Shown piece after piece: positions 37,846 through 46,812 of a stretch of 49,414 nt of DNA (position 1 is its first letter; every line of letters begins with the position of its first letter). The notes beneath the pieces are model-generated. The model was not told where the DNA came from. It searched no databases and saw only the letters and a list, made by a program, of their open reading frames with translations. A program made the translations under genes and the position numbers. The DNA comes from an uncultured Methylocystaceae bacterium (GTDB lineage Bacteria; Pseudomonadota; Alphaproteobacteria; Rhizobiales; Beijerinckiaceae), in the NCBI GenBank assembly GCA_903870245.1, contig CAIQCB010000036.1, forward strand, positions 1-49,414. The letters run 5' to 3'.

Positions 37846-38460
37846 ATGGCCTTCACTACAGATCATTCGGCGTCAGCAGCGCGGATTGAGACCTCTGCCG
37901 CAGCTCGCTCATTATCCCGGGTCTCATCCAGGTGGCGGGAAAGGATCGCCGCATCCGACCTAGCGTTCGTGCACTGGTGCGCGCATGGAACACGATACGC
38001 GCCGATCAGACATTTTGCTGTCACGATAAGCAAGCTTGGAAACGGCTGGATTTATCCAATGCTTGGGATAGGTATTTTTATTGACGCGCGTTATCATGCC
38101 CCATGGATCTTCATTACCGCCGCTATTAATGCAGCGATACTGCATATTATATATCCGATGCTAAAGAGACGGTTCAGACGCCGTCGTCCGTTTCAAGTTG
38201 ACCCAGGCCTGAAATCACTGCTCGGAACACTCGACGAGTATTCATTCCCCAGCGGCCATGTCATGACCCTGAGCGGTGTTCTTCTGCCTGTAATACTCTC
38301 GCTACCCGGCGCCATATTGCCGTCGATCACACTCGTGGCGACTATGGCTTGGTCACGCATCGCGACGGCTCACCACTTTCCCGGCGATGTGCTTGCAGGA
38401 GCTTTCCTTGGCACGGTCATCGCCTATCCTGTCAGTCACCTGATGCTGCATTCAATCTGA
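37846..38460 (+). CDS. PAP2-family membrane phosphatase
   Basis: The 204-residue membrane protein carries the three phosphatase motifs: KRRFRRRRP (Kx6RP), PSGH and SRIATAHHFPGD (SRx5Hx3D). The family removes phosphate from lipid pyrophosphates, phosphatidic acid or phosphatidylglycerol phosphate. The N-terminal 45 residues are polar, with membrane segments from about residue 60. The start at ATG 37846 is uncertain because no ribosome-binding site is clear. It lies 120 bases behind the ClC gene. Confidence 0.88.
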   Translation: MAFTTDHSASAARIETSAAARSLSRVSSRWRERIAASDLAFVHWCAHGTRYAPIRHFAVTISKLGNGWIYPMLGIGIFIDARYHAPWIFITAAINAAILHIIYPMLKRRFRRRRPFQVDPGLKSLLGTLDEYSFPSGHVMTLSGVLLPVILSLPGAILPSITLVATMAWSRIATAHHFPGDVLAGAFLGTVIAYPVSHLMLHSI

Positions 38461-38486
38461 GCCGTAACCGCAGGCACGTCAGATAG

Positions 38487-38502
38487 GACCGGGCCTCCGG
38501 TC
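38487..38502. terminator. weak hairpin between convergent genes
   Basis: GACCGG-GCCT-CCGGTC forms a perfect 6-bp stem between the PAP2 gene and the PII-like gene, which converge here. No uridine tract follows directly on either strand, but an A/T-rich palindrome lies about 30 bases on. It may help end transcription. Confidence 0.35.
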
Positions 38503-38542
38503 GAGGTGAGCCAGAGGCAATCAATTAGAATAAAATTTTATT

Positions 38543-38881
38543 TTACAGCGCGTTCTTGTCGCGCTCTCCGGTTTTGATCTTGATGAACTGTTCCACACTC
38601 TGGACAATCACTCGACCATCGCCGCTTTGTCCGGTCTTTGCGCTTTCAAGCAACGCCTGAACGGTGAAATTAACCATATTATCCGGAACGACGACTTCAA
38701 TACGCAGCTTGGGAATGAATTCCGCCTCATATTCCACCGACCCATAGATGTCGGAGCGGCCTCTCTGATGACCGTGCCCCTTCGCCTCGTAGACGGTCAA
38801 CCCGGTAACGCCCAGCGCATGAAGCGCATTTTGAACATTATTGAGCTTGAAAGGCTTGATGATTCCAATAACGAGTTTCAT
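38543..38881 (-). CDS. PII-like signal protein next to RND efflux genes
   Basis: The 112-residue protein aligns along its length with GlnB/GlnK: MKLVIGIIKPFKLNNV, TVYEAKGHGHQRG, the B-loop SGDGRVIV and the C-terminal KIKTG. The T-loop keeps a tyrosine (GSVEYEAEF) at the site that is uridylylated in classical PII, but the rest of the loop differs. It is not next to amtB or glnA and is divergent from a metal-type RND operon. A PII subgroup (PII-NG) encoded beside heavy-metal RND pumps has been described, and this gene fits by position. Regulation of the pump is inferred. Confidence 0.87.
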   Translation of the reverse strand: MKLVIGIIKPFKLNNVQNALHALGVTGLTVYEAKGHGHQRGRSDIYGSVEYEAEFIPKLRIEVVVPDNMVNFTVQALLESAKTGQSGDGRVIVQSVEQFIKIKTGERDKNAL

Positions 38882-39043
38882 GATTCCATTTCGCTATGGC
38901 GTATCGAGCCCTGACAGGACTCCTGTACAACTTCTATTAGAGCATTCTTGGCCGCATCTCCACTCATAAACATCTTTTCGCCACGCCGAGAAGCTTTAAA
39001 CTATCTCTGTGCCTGCCTTATCCGAAACCGGTGAATGCTGATT

Positions 39044-39060
39044 TATCGCAACAGGCGATA
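39044..39060. promoter_or_regulatory. short inverted repeat in the PII/RND divergent region
   Basis: TATCGC-AACAG-GCGATA is a perfect 6-bp inverted repeat with a 5-bp spacer, about 60 bases before the start of the outer-membrane factor gene. It could be an operator for an unlinked regulator. There is no independent support. Confidence 0.3.
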
Positions 39061-39121
39061 TTTGCTGGATTTTTCTTTGTCTTGTGACTAAACCAGCCTC
39101 GAACTGGAAAACACCCGGCGA

Positions 39122-40858
39122 ATGAGACGGCCGAACAAGAAATTCATTACTCGACTACGCAATGGCGCCGGGGCTTTTGCGAAGCTTGCCTGTATGGCGA
39201 CCACTCTAGCGGGCTGCGCTGTTGGACCGAATTTCACTTCTCCGGAAGCGCCCGAGACCACGAGTTACACTCAGGAACCAATCACCAAAATCAGCAATAG
39301 CGATGGCGGTGACATTCGACTTCTGAAGTCGGACGACATCCCCCGGAAATGGTGGGAAACTTTCCATAATACAAAATTGAACGCGCTCGTCTCGAACGCC
39401 ATCCAGCATAACCAGACGCTTGAAGCCGCAGAGGCTTCGATCCGGATCGCCTATTTCAATGCCGAAGCCCAGAAAGGTTTTTTTCTGCCGCAGATTGGAT
39501 TGACTCCCAGTGTGAGCGCCAATCTGCCATCGAACCTGTTCGCCAACTCGGTTCTAAACCAGAAGCTTAACAGCCAGAGCTATCCAAATGCCGGCAGCGT
39601 GCTCTCAAATATTGCGGTTCCCTCCACAACCGCAACGCCGCCGCCATGGGATTACAGGCTGATCACCCCGACAATGGCGATTTCGTACACGCCGGATGTG
39701 TGGGGAAAATACCGACGCACCGTTGAATCTCTTGAGGCCCAGGAGGATATCGCCCGCTATCAACTCGAAGCCGCCTATCTGGCCATGACAAGCAATGTGG
39801 CGTTAACGGCGATCATGGAAGCCTCGTTGCGCAGCCAGTATGACGCGATCGAAAATGTCATAAAAATCATGCATGAAGCTCTCGACATGCTCCGCAAACA
39901 ATTGAACGTTGGCTGGGCTTCCGAGGCTGATGTTCTGACACAGGAAGCGCTCTACGCCCAGGCGAAACAGCTTCTCCCACCGCTCCAGAAACAAATCGCT
40001 TTGGCCCGTAATTTACTTACATCTCTTGGCGGCGAATACGCTTCGGCGCAATCGAATGATCTATTCAAGCTATCGGAACTGCGCCTGCCGAGACATATTC
40101 CTGTCGTCCTGCCTTCAAAACTGGTTCGACAGAGACCGGATGTGCGCGCTGCCGAGGCGAATATGCACGCGGCGGCGGCGGAGATCGGCATCGCGATCGG
40201 CACTCGCTTGCCAGAATTCACTATCAACGCGCTGGGGGGCGCGGATGCCTATCACTTCAACTATTTGTTTCAATCAGGCACGACTCTATACAACATCATT
40301 GGCGGGGTGAATGCGCCTGTTTTTCAGGGTTTTACGCTTCTCAACCGTCAAAAGGCCGCCGAGGCCAATTTCGATCAGGCCAATGCTCTCTACCGAAGCA
40401 CAGTGATCCAGGCCTTTCGGGATGTCGCTGACATGCTGAGGTCACTGCAGGCGGACACCAAGGCTGTCGAGGCCGCGACATACTCCGAACAGGTCGCCAG
40501 AAAGCAGCTCGACATCATCCGCAAGGAAATGCAAATCGGCGCTGTGAGCGTGCTCATGCTTCTCAACGCACAAAACAACTATCTTCTGGCGACAGTCTCG
40601 CGGATTCAGGCGCAGGGCAACCAGATGGCAGACGTAGCTGGTCTGTTCATGGCTCTGGGAGGCGGCTGGAGCGATCAGGTGCTAAAAGACCTGCCGCCAA
40701 ACACGAATGGCTCCAGATTCAGCGACAGTGTTGCGGGTGTTAAGGCGCCAGTCAATCCCAGCTTGCTGCCGGTCATGCCGGACAATCCAAATCTAATCCC
40801 GACAGGCTCATGGAACCCGAGCCTCACCCCGGCATTTCTTCAAAATACGCTAAACTGA
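39122..40858 (+). CDS. outer-membrane efflux factor (NodT/TolC-family lipoprotein)
   Basis: The 578-residue protein has a lipoprotein signal with lipobox LAGC (Cys32) and the two repeated helical TolC-barrel halves. RKWWETFHNTKLNALVSNAI and RQRPDVRAAEANMHAAAAEIG are family hallmarks. It forms the outer-membrane exit duct of the tripartite pump encoded downstream. The C-terminal tail (about 60 Pro/Asn-rich residues) is longer than usual. It is the first gene of the RND operon. Confidence 0.92.
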   Translation: MRRPNKKFITRLRNGAGAFAKLACMATTLAGCAVGPNFTSPEAPETTSYTQEPITKISNSDGGDIRLLKSDDIPRKWWETFHNTKLNALVSNAIQHNQTLEAAEASIRIAYFNAEAQKGFFLPQIGLTPSVSANLPSNLFANSVLNQKLNSQSYPNAGSVLSNIAVPSTTATPPPWDYRLITPTMAISYTPDVWGKYRRTVESLEAQEDIARYQLEAAYLAMTSNVALTAIMEASLRSQYDAIENVIKIMHEALDMLRKQLNVGWASEADVLTQEALYAQAKQLLPPLQKQIALARNLLTSLGGEYASAQSNDLFKLSELRLPRHIPVVLPSKLVRQRPDVRAAEANMHAAAAEIGIAIGTRLPEFTINALGGADAYHFNYLFQSGTTLYNIIGGVNAPVFQGFTLLNRQKAAEANFDQANALYRSTVIQAFRDVADMLRSLQADTKAVEAATYSEQVARKQLDIIRKEMQIGAVSVLMLLNAQNNYLLATVSRIQAQGNQMADVAGLFMALGGGWSDQVLKDLPPNTNGSRFSDSVAGVKAPVNPSLLPVMPDNPNLIPTGSWNPSLTPAFLQNTLN

Positions 40859-41006
40859 ACGACCGGCGCTTCCTCTCCACTCTGATTATTCAAGGATTTT
40901 AGATGGAATTTTCCCCGGGCGCTCGTCATAATTCTTGCATGAAACCGGGAATAAGCTAATTGTTTCTGCAGGTTCTGCGGCTAACTCATGTGGTTCAGAG
41001 AGTTAA

Positions 41007-42212
41007 ATGTTCCTGATGCCCCCCTCGACGCGAAACAAAATTCTTCGTTTCGCCGCCGGCGTCATGGCCAGCGCCGGATTGCTCTATGGCGTCTTCCTGA
41101 CAATGCAGGGTCGACTGCAACGCGACGAGACGCCGGCAACGACAGCAGCGAAATCATCTGAAATCAGTATTGAGCTAAACGATACGCAGGTTTCGACCCT
41201 AAAAATCGAAACGGTAGTTGAGCAGGATTTCTTGCAGGAAAGACACTCTGTCGGCAACATCACTTTCGATCAAAACAAGCTTGTGACGGTTTTTGCGCAT
41301 TATCAAGGTCGCCTGATCGATGCATATCTCAATATTGGCGACAGCGTGCAGGCCGGGCAACCCCTTTTCACAATGCAAAGCCCTGACCTCCTGACGGCCG
41401 AGTCTAATCTGATTACTGTCGCCGGGACCAGCAGAATGCATAATCGTAACCTTGTGCGCGCAAAAACGCTGGCGAAAAATGGAGGCATCTCACAGCAGGC
41501 GGCGGATCAAGTCGTCGCAGATCAACAGTCTGCTGATGGCGCCCTTAAATCGGCGCGGGACAATGTTCGCATCTTTGGTAAAAGCGACCTTGAAATCGAT
41601 AAAATCATCGCTGAAAGAAAAACAGACTCCACTCTTGTGGTCAAAAGTCCGATTTCTGGTCTCGTCACTGCCCGCGCGGCGGCTCCGGGGCTCTATGTAC
41701 AACCTGGCGTTGCTCCCGCTCCCTACACCATCGCCGATACGTCAACAATGTGGATGGTGGCGAATGTGATCGAAAATGACGCGCCACTGCTGAAGGTCGG
41801 GCAGAATGTAAGCGTCAGGGTCGCCGCTTTCCCTGATCGCGAATTCAAGGGCAAGATCATCGTGCTTGGATCCACGATCGATCCCGCGACCCGCCGGGTT
41901 TTTGCCCGTTGCGAGGTCGATAACGCCGACAATCTGTTGCGATCCGGCATGTTTGCGACATTCGTCATCACCACAGGAGAGCCCTTGCGCGCGCCGGCAG
42001 TTCCTCAAAACGCCATTGTCCGCGAAATCGATGGCAGGATGTCGGCATGGACAACGGTGGATCGCAAGCATTTTTTGCGCAGGCTGGTTTCGACCGGAAT
42101 GAATCAGAACAATCTTGTCGAGATCAAATCGGGTCTGAACCCCGGAGAACAACTGGTGAGTGACGGCGCGATTTTTCTGAGCAATCTGGTCGCGATCAGC
42201 GCGATGGAATAA
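41007..42212 (+). CDS. RND periplasmic adaptor subunit 1
   Basis: The 401-residue membrane-fusion protein has an N-terminal anchor helix (FAAGVMASAGLLYGVFLTM), a barrel-sandwich/lipoyl domain, a helical hairpin and a beta-barrel (ISGLVTARAAAPGLYVQPGV, then a membrane-proximal domain). It belongs to the CusB/CzcB type. AGAGAG precedes ATG 41007. It has no His/Met-rich N-terminal metal-binding tail. It is clearly related to the second adaptor downstream, sharing nearly identical stretches such as LVVKSPISG and AAAPGLYVQPGVAPAPY. Confidence 0.92.
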   Translation: MFLMPPSTRNKILRFAAGVMASAGLLYGVFLTMQGRLQRDETPATTAAKSSEISIELNDTQVSTLKIETVVEQDFLQERHSVGNITFDQNKLVTVFAHYQGRLIDAYLNIGDSVQAGQPLFTMQSPDLLTAESNLITVAGTSRMHNRNLVRAKTLAKNGGISQQAADQVVADQQSADGALKSARDNVRIFGKSDLEIDKIIAERKTDSTLVVKSPISGLVTARAAAPGLYVQPGVAPAPYTIADTSTMWMVANVIENDAPLLKVGQNVSVRVAAFPDREFKGKIIVLGSTIDPATRRVFARCEVDNADNLLRSGMFATFVITTGEPLRAPAVPQNAIVREIDGRMSAWTTVDRKHFLRRLVSTGMNQNNLVEIKSGLNPGEQLVSDGAIFLSNLVAISAME

Positions 42213-42238
42213 GCCGGCAAAAAATGGAGATACTGACC

Positions 42239-42295
42239 ATGACGAATAGACAACGCATATTTGTCGAAATCATTTTATTTCGACAAATGATCTAG
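42239..42295 (+). CDS. candidate 18-codon leader ORF between the two adaptors
   Basis: ATG 42239 has GGAG nine bases upstream and the frame ends at TAG 42293-42295, seven bases before the ATG of adaptor 2, which itself lacks a good ribosome-binding site. The peptide is hydrophobic at its end (IFVEIILF). The ORF contains the perfect inverted repeat at 42259-42288. Translational coupling through this ORF would explain how adaptor 2 is initiated. This is inference from layout only. Confidence 0.4.
   Translation: MTNRQRIFVEIILFRQMI
42259..42288. repeat. perfect 12-bp inverted repeat between adaptor genes
   Basis: ATTTGTCGAAAT and its exact reverse complement are separated by CATTTT. In RNA this gives a stable hairpin with a six-base loop. 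It sits inside the 18-codon ORF, 13 bases before adaptor 2. It could be a processing or attenuation element, or a DNA operator. There is no uridine tract of the intrinsic-terminator type after it. Confidence 0.75.
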
Positions 42296-42301
42296 CGCTC
42301 A

Positions 42302-43525
42302 ATGCCGCCGCTTCGTCAATGGGAACGCTTCGATAATCGCGCCATGCTGGTGCTGGCCAGCGCTTTGGGCGTGCTTTCGCTTGCGATCATCTGGTATCTG
42401 ATCAGCGGTCCCAGACACCAGCACCCAGAATTGGCCAGTCGACTGCCCAGACGAAGTTCGATCGAAAATGTAATCGAACTTGACGAGCAACAAGCTCACA
42501 CTCTCAAACTGGTGATCGTTTCCGAACAGGATTTCAATAAAGAAGTGCGATCCATAGGCGGGATCGACTTCGATCAAAACAGGACCGTCACAATTTATGC
42601 TCATTACCCCGGACGGATTCTCGAAGCGGCGCCAAATGTGGGGGATTTCGTCGAGAGAGATCAATTCCTGTTCTCGATGCAAAGTCCGGATCTTCTGGCG
42701 GCGGAAACAACGCTGATCGCCAGCGCCAGCGCCAATGTCTTACAAGGCAAAAATCTTCGGCGCGCACAGGAGATGATTAAAATCGGAGGCATTTCTGAAA
42801 TGGCCCTCGATCAGGCGGCGTCCGGCCAGCAAACAGCCCAGGGCGCCATCGTTGCCGCACGAAATACTCTGAAAACATTTGGCAAATCCGATGAGGAAAT
42901 CGACAAGCTGATCATCGAGCGCCGCGCCGACGCCGCACTCGTGGTCAAGAGCCCGATCTCCGGGATTATCGTGTCTCGCGCCGCCGCTCCGGGACTTTAT
43001 GTCCAGCCAGGGGTCGCGCCTGCGCCCTACGCCATTTCCGATACTTCGACCTTGTGGCTCTACGCCAATGTGCTGGAAGAGGACGCGCCGCTAATACGCG
43101 TCGGGCAGAAAATTGAGGCGCAGGTCGCGGCTTTACCCGACGCCATTTTTTACGGCAAAATATCCGTTGTCGGGGCTGCACTCGATCCTGTCACCCGCCG
43201 ACTTGTAGCCCGTTGCGAGATCGCCGATCCGAGCCATCTGCTGCGCGCCGGGATGTTCGCCAATGTCTCCATCAAGGTGGGCGATGTTTATCGTGCGCCG
43301 GCGACCCCTGCGAGCGCCATCTACCGGGAGGGCGACGGCCAGCTCACCGTATGGACAACAAAAGATGATCGACGATTTACGCGTAAATACGTCAAAATCG
43401 GAGAAAGCCAGGATGGCTTTGTCCAAATCATGTCGGGTCTCAAAATGGGCGACAAGGTCGTCAGCGATGGCGGCCTGATACTAACCAAGCGCGATCAGGC
43501 CATCACACTCCATCACTATCGGTAA
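42302..43525 (+). CDS. RND periplasmic adaptor subunit 2
   Basis: The 407-residue membrane-fusion protein is homologous to adaptor 1 across its length, with an N-terminal anchor (LVLASALGVLSLAIIWYLI) and the same lipoyl, hairpin and barrel regions. At the DNA level the shared stretches differ at most synonymous positions, so the duplication is old. Two adaptors may form a hetero-hexamer around one pump, as known for some RND systems. The start lacks a clear ribosome-binding site, and coupling to the small ORF upstream is possible. Confidence 0.91.
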   Translation: MPPLRQWERFDNRAMLVLASALGVLSLAIIWYLISGPRHQHPELASRLPRRSSIENVIELDEQQAHTLKLVIVSEQDFNKEVRSIGGIDFDQNRTVTIYAHYPGRILEAAPNVGDFVERDQFLFSMQSPDLLAAETTLIASASANVLQGKNLRRAQEMIKIGGISEMALDQAASGQQTAQGAIVAARNTLKTFGKSDEEIDKLIIERRADAALVVKSPISGIIVSRAAAPGLYVQPGVAPAPYAISDTSTLWLYANVLEEDAPLIRVGQKIEAQVAALPDAIFYGKISVVGAALDPVTRRLVARCEIADPSHLLRAGMFANVSIKVGDVYRAPATPASAIYREGDGQLTVWTTKDDRRFTRKYVKIGESQDGFVQIMSGLKMGDKVVSDGGLILTKRDQAITLHHYR

Positions 43526-43549
43526 GTATCGCCAGTCCGGGAGCAAATT

Positions 43550-46500
43550 TTGTTCAAGAGCCTGATCGTATTCGGACTAACGCGCCGCGCCATCGTTGTC
43601 ATCGGCGTCCTGACCTTTATCGGGATCGGCATTGCGGCGTTTTTCCGCCTGAATATCGAGGCCTATCCCAACCCAGCTCCCGTGATTATCGAAATCACCG
43701 CGCAGTCGCCGGGATTATCGTCGGAGGAGATGGAAAAATATTACACAATTCCGATGGAGACTGCGCTTTATCCTGTTCCCAACATCACCAATATTCGCAC
43801 CACCTCCTTTTACGGACTGACGTGGGTTCAGGTCACGTTCGCCTATGGCACAGATTATTTTTTCGCCTACACTCAAACGGCTCTGGCATTACAACAAAAC
43901 GTCAAACTGCCAAATAACGTTCAACCCGTTATCCAGCAGTCCGCGCTTGTCGGCGAGGTGTTTCGTTATCAGGTCGTTGGGCCCAGGGATTTTGGCCTGA
44001 CCAATCTCAGGACCGTTCAGGACTGGATCGTGGCCCGTAGACTTATGACGGTTCCGGGCATCGTGCAGATAAATTCATGGGGCGGCACAATCAAACAATT
44101 CTCTGTGGAGGTCGATCTTCAAAAGCTAGACGCCTATAATGTTACAGTCCCGCAGATTATCGCAGCGCTCAATAACGCAAACATTAACGTCGGCGGTCGC
44201 GAAATCCAGTTTGGACAACAATCCGTCAACATACGCGGCGTCGGCCAGATTGATGATGGCGGCGGCCAGAATTTGCTCAAGGGCTATCGAACCGCCGATA
44301 TAGAAAACGTCGTGCTGACCCAGACAAATGGTATCCCGGTCCAGATCAAGAACGTCGCCAGGGTTTCGGTAGGCAATGTGCCCCGGTTGGGCGTTCTTGG
44401 TCGGGATCATGAAGACGATGTCGTCACAGCCATCATCGTGATGGGACGAAACCAGCACACCAATGAAATTCTGCCGCGCATCGACACCGCGATCAATGAT
44501 CTCAATCGCGACGGTAGCCTGCCGGAAGGCGTCAAGCTCGTGCCGTTCTATGATCGCGGCGCGCTTGTCGGCGTAACTACCCACACTGTTCTGCACAATC
44601 TGGTGTTCGGTTGCCTCCTGGTGTTTTTCATTCAGTGGATTTTCCTGGGCGATTTGCGCAGCGCTATCATTGTCGGAGCGAACATTCCCTTCGCCCTGAT
44701 GTTTGCAGTGATCCTGCTCGTATCCCGAGACGAGGACGCGAATCTTCTCTCCGTCGGCGCAGTTGATTTTGGCATTATCGTCGACTCAGCAGTTATTCTT
44801 GTTGAAAATATCTTTCACAATTTTCAGGCCTCCCGCGACAAGCGACAGGAGTTATTGCAACATCTCGCCGAAGGATTTTGGGGCGCTGACCCTTCGGCGC
44901 CGACGGCTGTAGCCGGAAGCTCAAGGCGTTGGACCGATCGACTGCGACTGATCCTGATCAGCTCGCTTCAGGTCGATCGCGCAGTTCTGTTCACGGCGAT
45001 CATCACCGTTACAGCCTTCCTGCCGCTTTTCACGATGACTGGCGTTGAGGGACAAATCTTTGGACCGATGGCCCGCACCTATGCCTATGCATTATCCGGA
45101 GCCCTGTTCGCTACCTTCACAGTGACGCCGGTCCTGGCCTCAATTGTTTTGCCGGATAAAATCGAAGAAGTTGAAACCTTTGTCGTGAGCTGGCTACGGA
45201 AGGCCTACACGCCTGCCTTGCAATGGGCTCTGGGCAATCAAAAGAAAACATTGCTTATCGGCGGCTTTTTTATCGGTCTCGGCGTGCTCTGCGGCATGCG
45301 TCTTGGCACGGAGTTCCTGCCAGCTCTGGAAGAGGGCAATTACTGGATACGCGCAACCCTTCCACCAACAATGTCCCTGGAATCCGGGGTGCAATATACT
45401 CGCAAAGTGCGTGAAATTCTGTTGCGTCATCCGGAAATCCGGACTGTCGTTTCGCAACTTGGGCGCCCGGATAACGGCAGCGACGCGCAGGCTTTCTCTA
45501 ATATTCAGATTTTCGCGCCGCTCAAGCCCTTCGAGGAATGGTCGCCGGGTCTCACCAAAGATGAGTTGACTCTGCAGTTGCAGCAGGAGATGCGCAACGA
45601 ACTGCCAGGCGTGATCTTTAGCTTCTCGCAATATATCAAGGATAACATTGAAACGGCGGTTTCCGGCGTCAATGGCGGCAACGCCGCGAAAATCGTTGGC
45701 CCTGATCTGAATGTTCTGGAGGATATCGCGAAGGGCGTTCGCCGGGCGCTGGCCGAAACCGATGGCGTTACCGATCTGGAGATCCTTCATACGCTCGGGC
45801 AACCAAATCTGAACATCAAGATCGATCGCGAGAAAGTTGCGCGTTATGGATTGAACACCGGCGACGTTACAACGCTGATCGAAGCGGCGCTCGCTGGATC
45901 AATTGCGACAACGGTTTTCGAAGGCGATCGGCAATTCGACGTCGCCGTGCGGCTGTCGCCTCAGTATCGAGGATCGATCGAGGCGATTGGCGGCGTGAAA
46001 ATCGCCTACACGCCCCCCAACGCGACAGTGAATAGTTATATTCCGCTGCGTGAACTGGCGACGATCACGCTCGACACGGGCGCTTCATTTATTTATCGCG
46101 AAAAAAGCCGGAGAAACCTGCCGGTGAAATTCAATGTGCGCGGGCGCGATCTGGGCTCGACGATCGCCGAGGCGCAGGCGCGGGTGAAGAACTCGGTTCA
46201 ACTTCCAGGCGGATACGAAATCATCTGGGTCGGCGAGTTCGACAATATGTTGAAAGCCAACAAAAGATTGTCCGTGGTTGCGCCCGTCACTCTGCTAGCG
46301 ATTATCGCCCTCCTCTTCGGACTGTTCAACTCCCTGCGTGATACGCTGATCGCCATGGCCGGCATACCCTTTGCAATCTGTGGAGGCATTATCGCTCTTT
46401 ATGCCTCTGGCCTCGATTTTAGCGTATCTGCGGCGATCGGATTTATCTCGCTTTTTGGCGTCGCGGTGATGGACGGTATTTTGAACATCACCTACATCCG

Positions 46501-46780
46501 GGAATTGATGCTTCAGGGTCGGACTTTCGACGATGCTGTCTTCCATGGCGCCGAACAAAGGATGCGGCCTATGCTGATGACGGCGCTGTCTGCGGGCGTC
46601 GGTCTTCTTCCCGCCGCCTTTTCCAACGCCATCGGCTCGCAGGTGCAACGTCCTTTGGCCACTGTTGTCGTTGGCGGCATGTTGATTGGTCCGGTGATGT
46701 TGCTGGTGGTGGCGCCGGTATTGCGGCAGATGTTCATGATACCCTATGAAAAGGCTCGCAGCTCGCCCCCCCGGGAGTGA
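43550..46780 (+). CDS. heavy-metal-efflux-type (CzcA/CusA family) RND permease
   Basis: The 1076-residue inner-membrane pump has two halves of membrane helices and large periplasmic loops. The proton-relay residues of the HME-RND family are present in helix 4: Asp406, Asp412 and Glu419 in AVDFGIIVDSAVILVEN. The three methionines of CusA appear to be replaced (aligned segments NYWIRATLPP, FSNIQIFAPL, NIETAVSGV), so Cu(I)/Ag(I) is not suggested. A loop of about 25 residues (FWGADPSAPTAVAGSSRRW) is inserted after helix 4. TTG 43550 has GGGAG upstream. The substrate is unknown. Confidence 0.93.
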   Translation: MFKSLIVFGLTRRAIVVIGVLTFIGIGIAAFFRLNIEAYPNPAPVIIEITAQSPGLSSEEMEKYYTIPMETALYPVPNITNIRTTSFYGLTWVQVTFAYGTDYFFAYTQTALALQQNVKLPNNVQPVIQQSALVGEVFRYQVVGPRDFGLTNLRTVQDWIVARRLMTVPGIVQINSWGGTIKQFSVEVDLQKLDAYNVTVPQIIAALNNANINVGGREIQFGQQSVNIRGVGQIDDGGGQNLLKGYRTADIENVVLTQTNGIPVQIKNVARVSVGNVPRLGVLGRDHEDDVVTAIIVMGRNQHTNEILPRIDTAINDLNRDGSLPEGVKLVPFYDRGALVGVTTHTVLHNLVFGCLLVFFIQWIFLGDLRSAIIVGANIPFALMFAVILLVSRDEDANLLSVGAVDFGIIVDSAVILVENIFHNFQASRDKRQELLQHLAEGFWGADPSAPTAVAGSSRRWTDRLRLILISSLQVDRAVLFTAIITVTAFLPLFTMTGVEGQIFGPMARTYAYALSGALFATFTVTPVLASIVLPDKIEEVETFVVSWLRKAYTPALQWALGNQKKTLLIGGFFIGLGVLCGMRLGTEFLPALEEGNYWIRATLPPTMSLESGVQYTRKVREILLRHPEIRTVVSQLGRPDNGSDAQAFSNIQIFAPLKPFEEWSPGLTKDELTLQLQQEMRNELPGVIFSFSQYIKDNIETAVSGVNGGNAAKIVGPDLNVLEDIAKGVRRALAETDGVTDLEILHTLGQPNLNIKIDREKVARYGLNTGDVTTLIEAALAGSIATTVFEGDRQFDVAVRLSPQYRGSIEAIGGVKIAYTPPNATVNSYIPLRELATITLDTGASFIYREKSRRNLPVKFNVRGRDLGSTIAEAQARVKNSVQLPGGYEIIWVGEFDNMLKANKRLSVVAPVTLLAIIALLFGLFNSLRDTLIAMAGIPFAICGGIIALYASGLDFSVSAAIGFISLFGVAVMDGILNITYIRELMLQGRTFDDAVFHGAEQRMRPMLMTALSAGVGLLPAAFSNAIGSQVQRPLATVVVGGMLIGPVMLLVVAPVLRQMFMIPYEKARSSPPRE

Positions 46781-46812
46781 TTGCACCCAAGACAAGAGAG
46801 GAAGGGTCCGCC

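Noticed and set aside
43550-46780. Naming the RND pump CusA (copper/silver)
   Set aside because: The segments that carry the three essential methionines in CusA do not have methionine here, and no CusF or copper-responsive regulator is adjacent.
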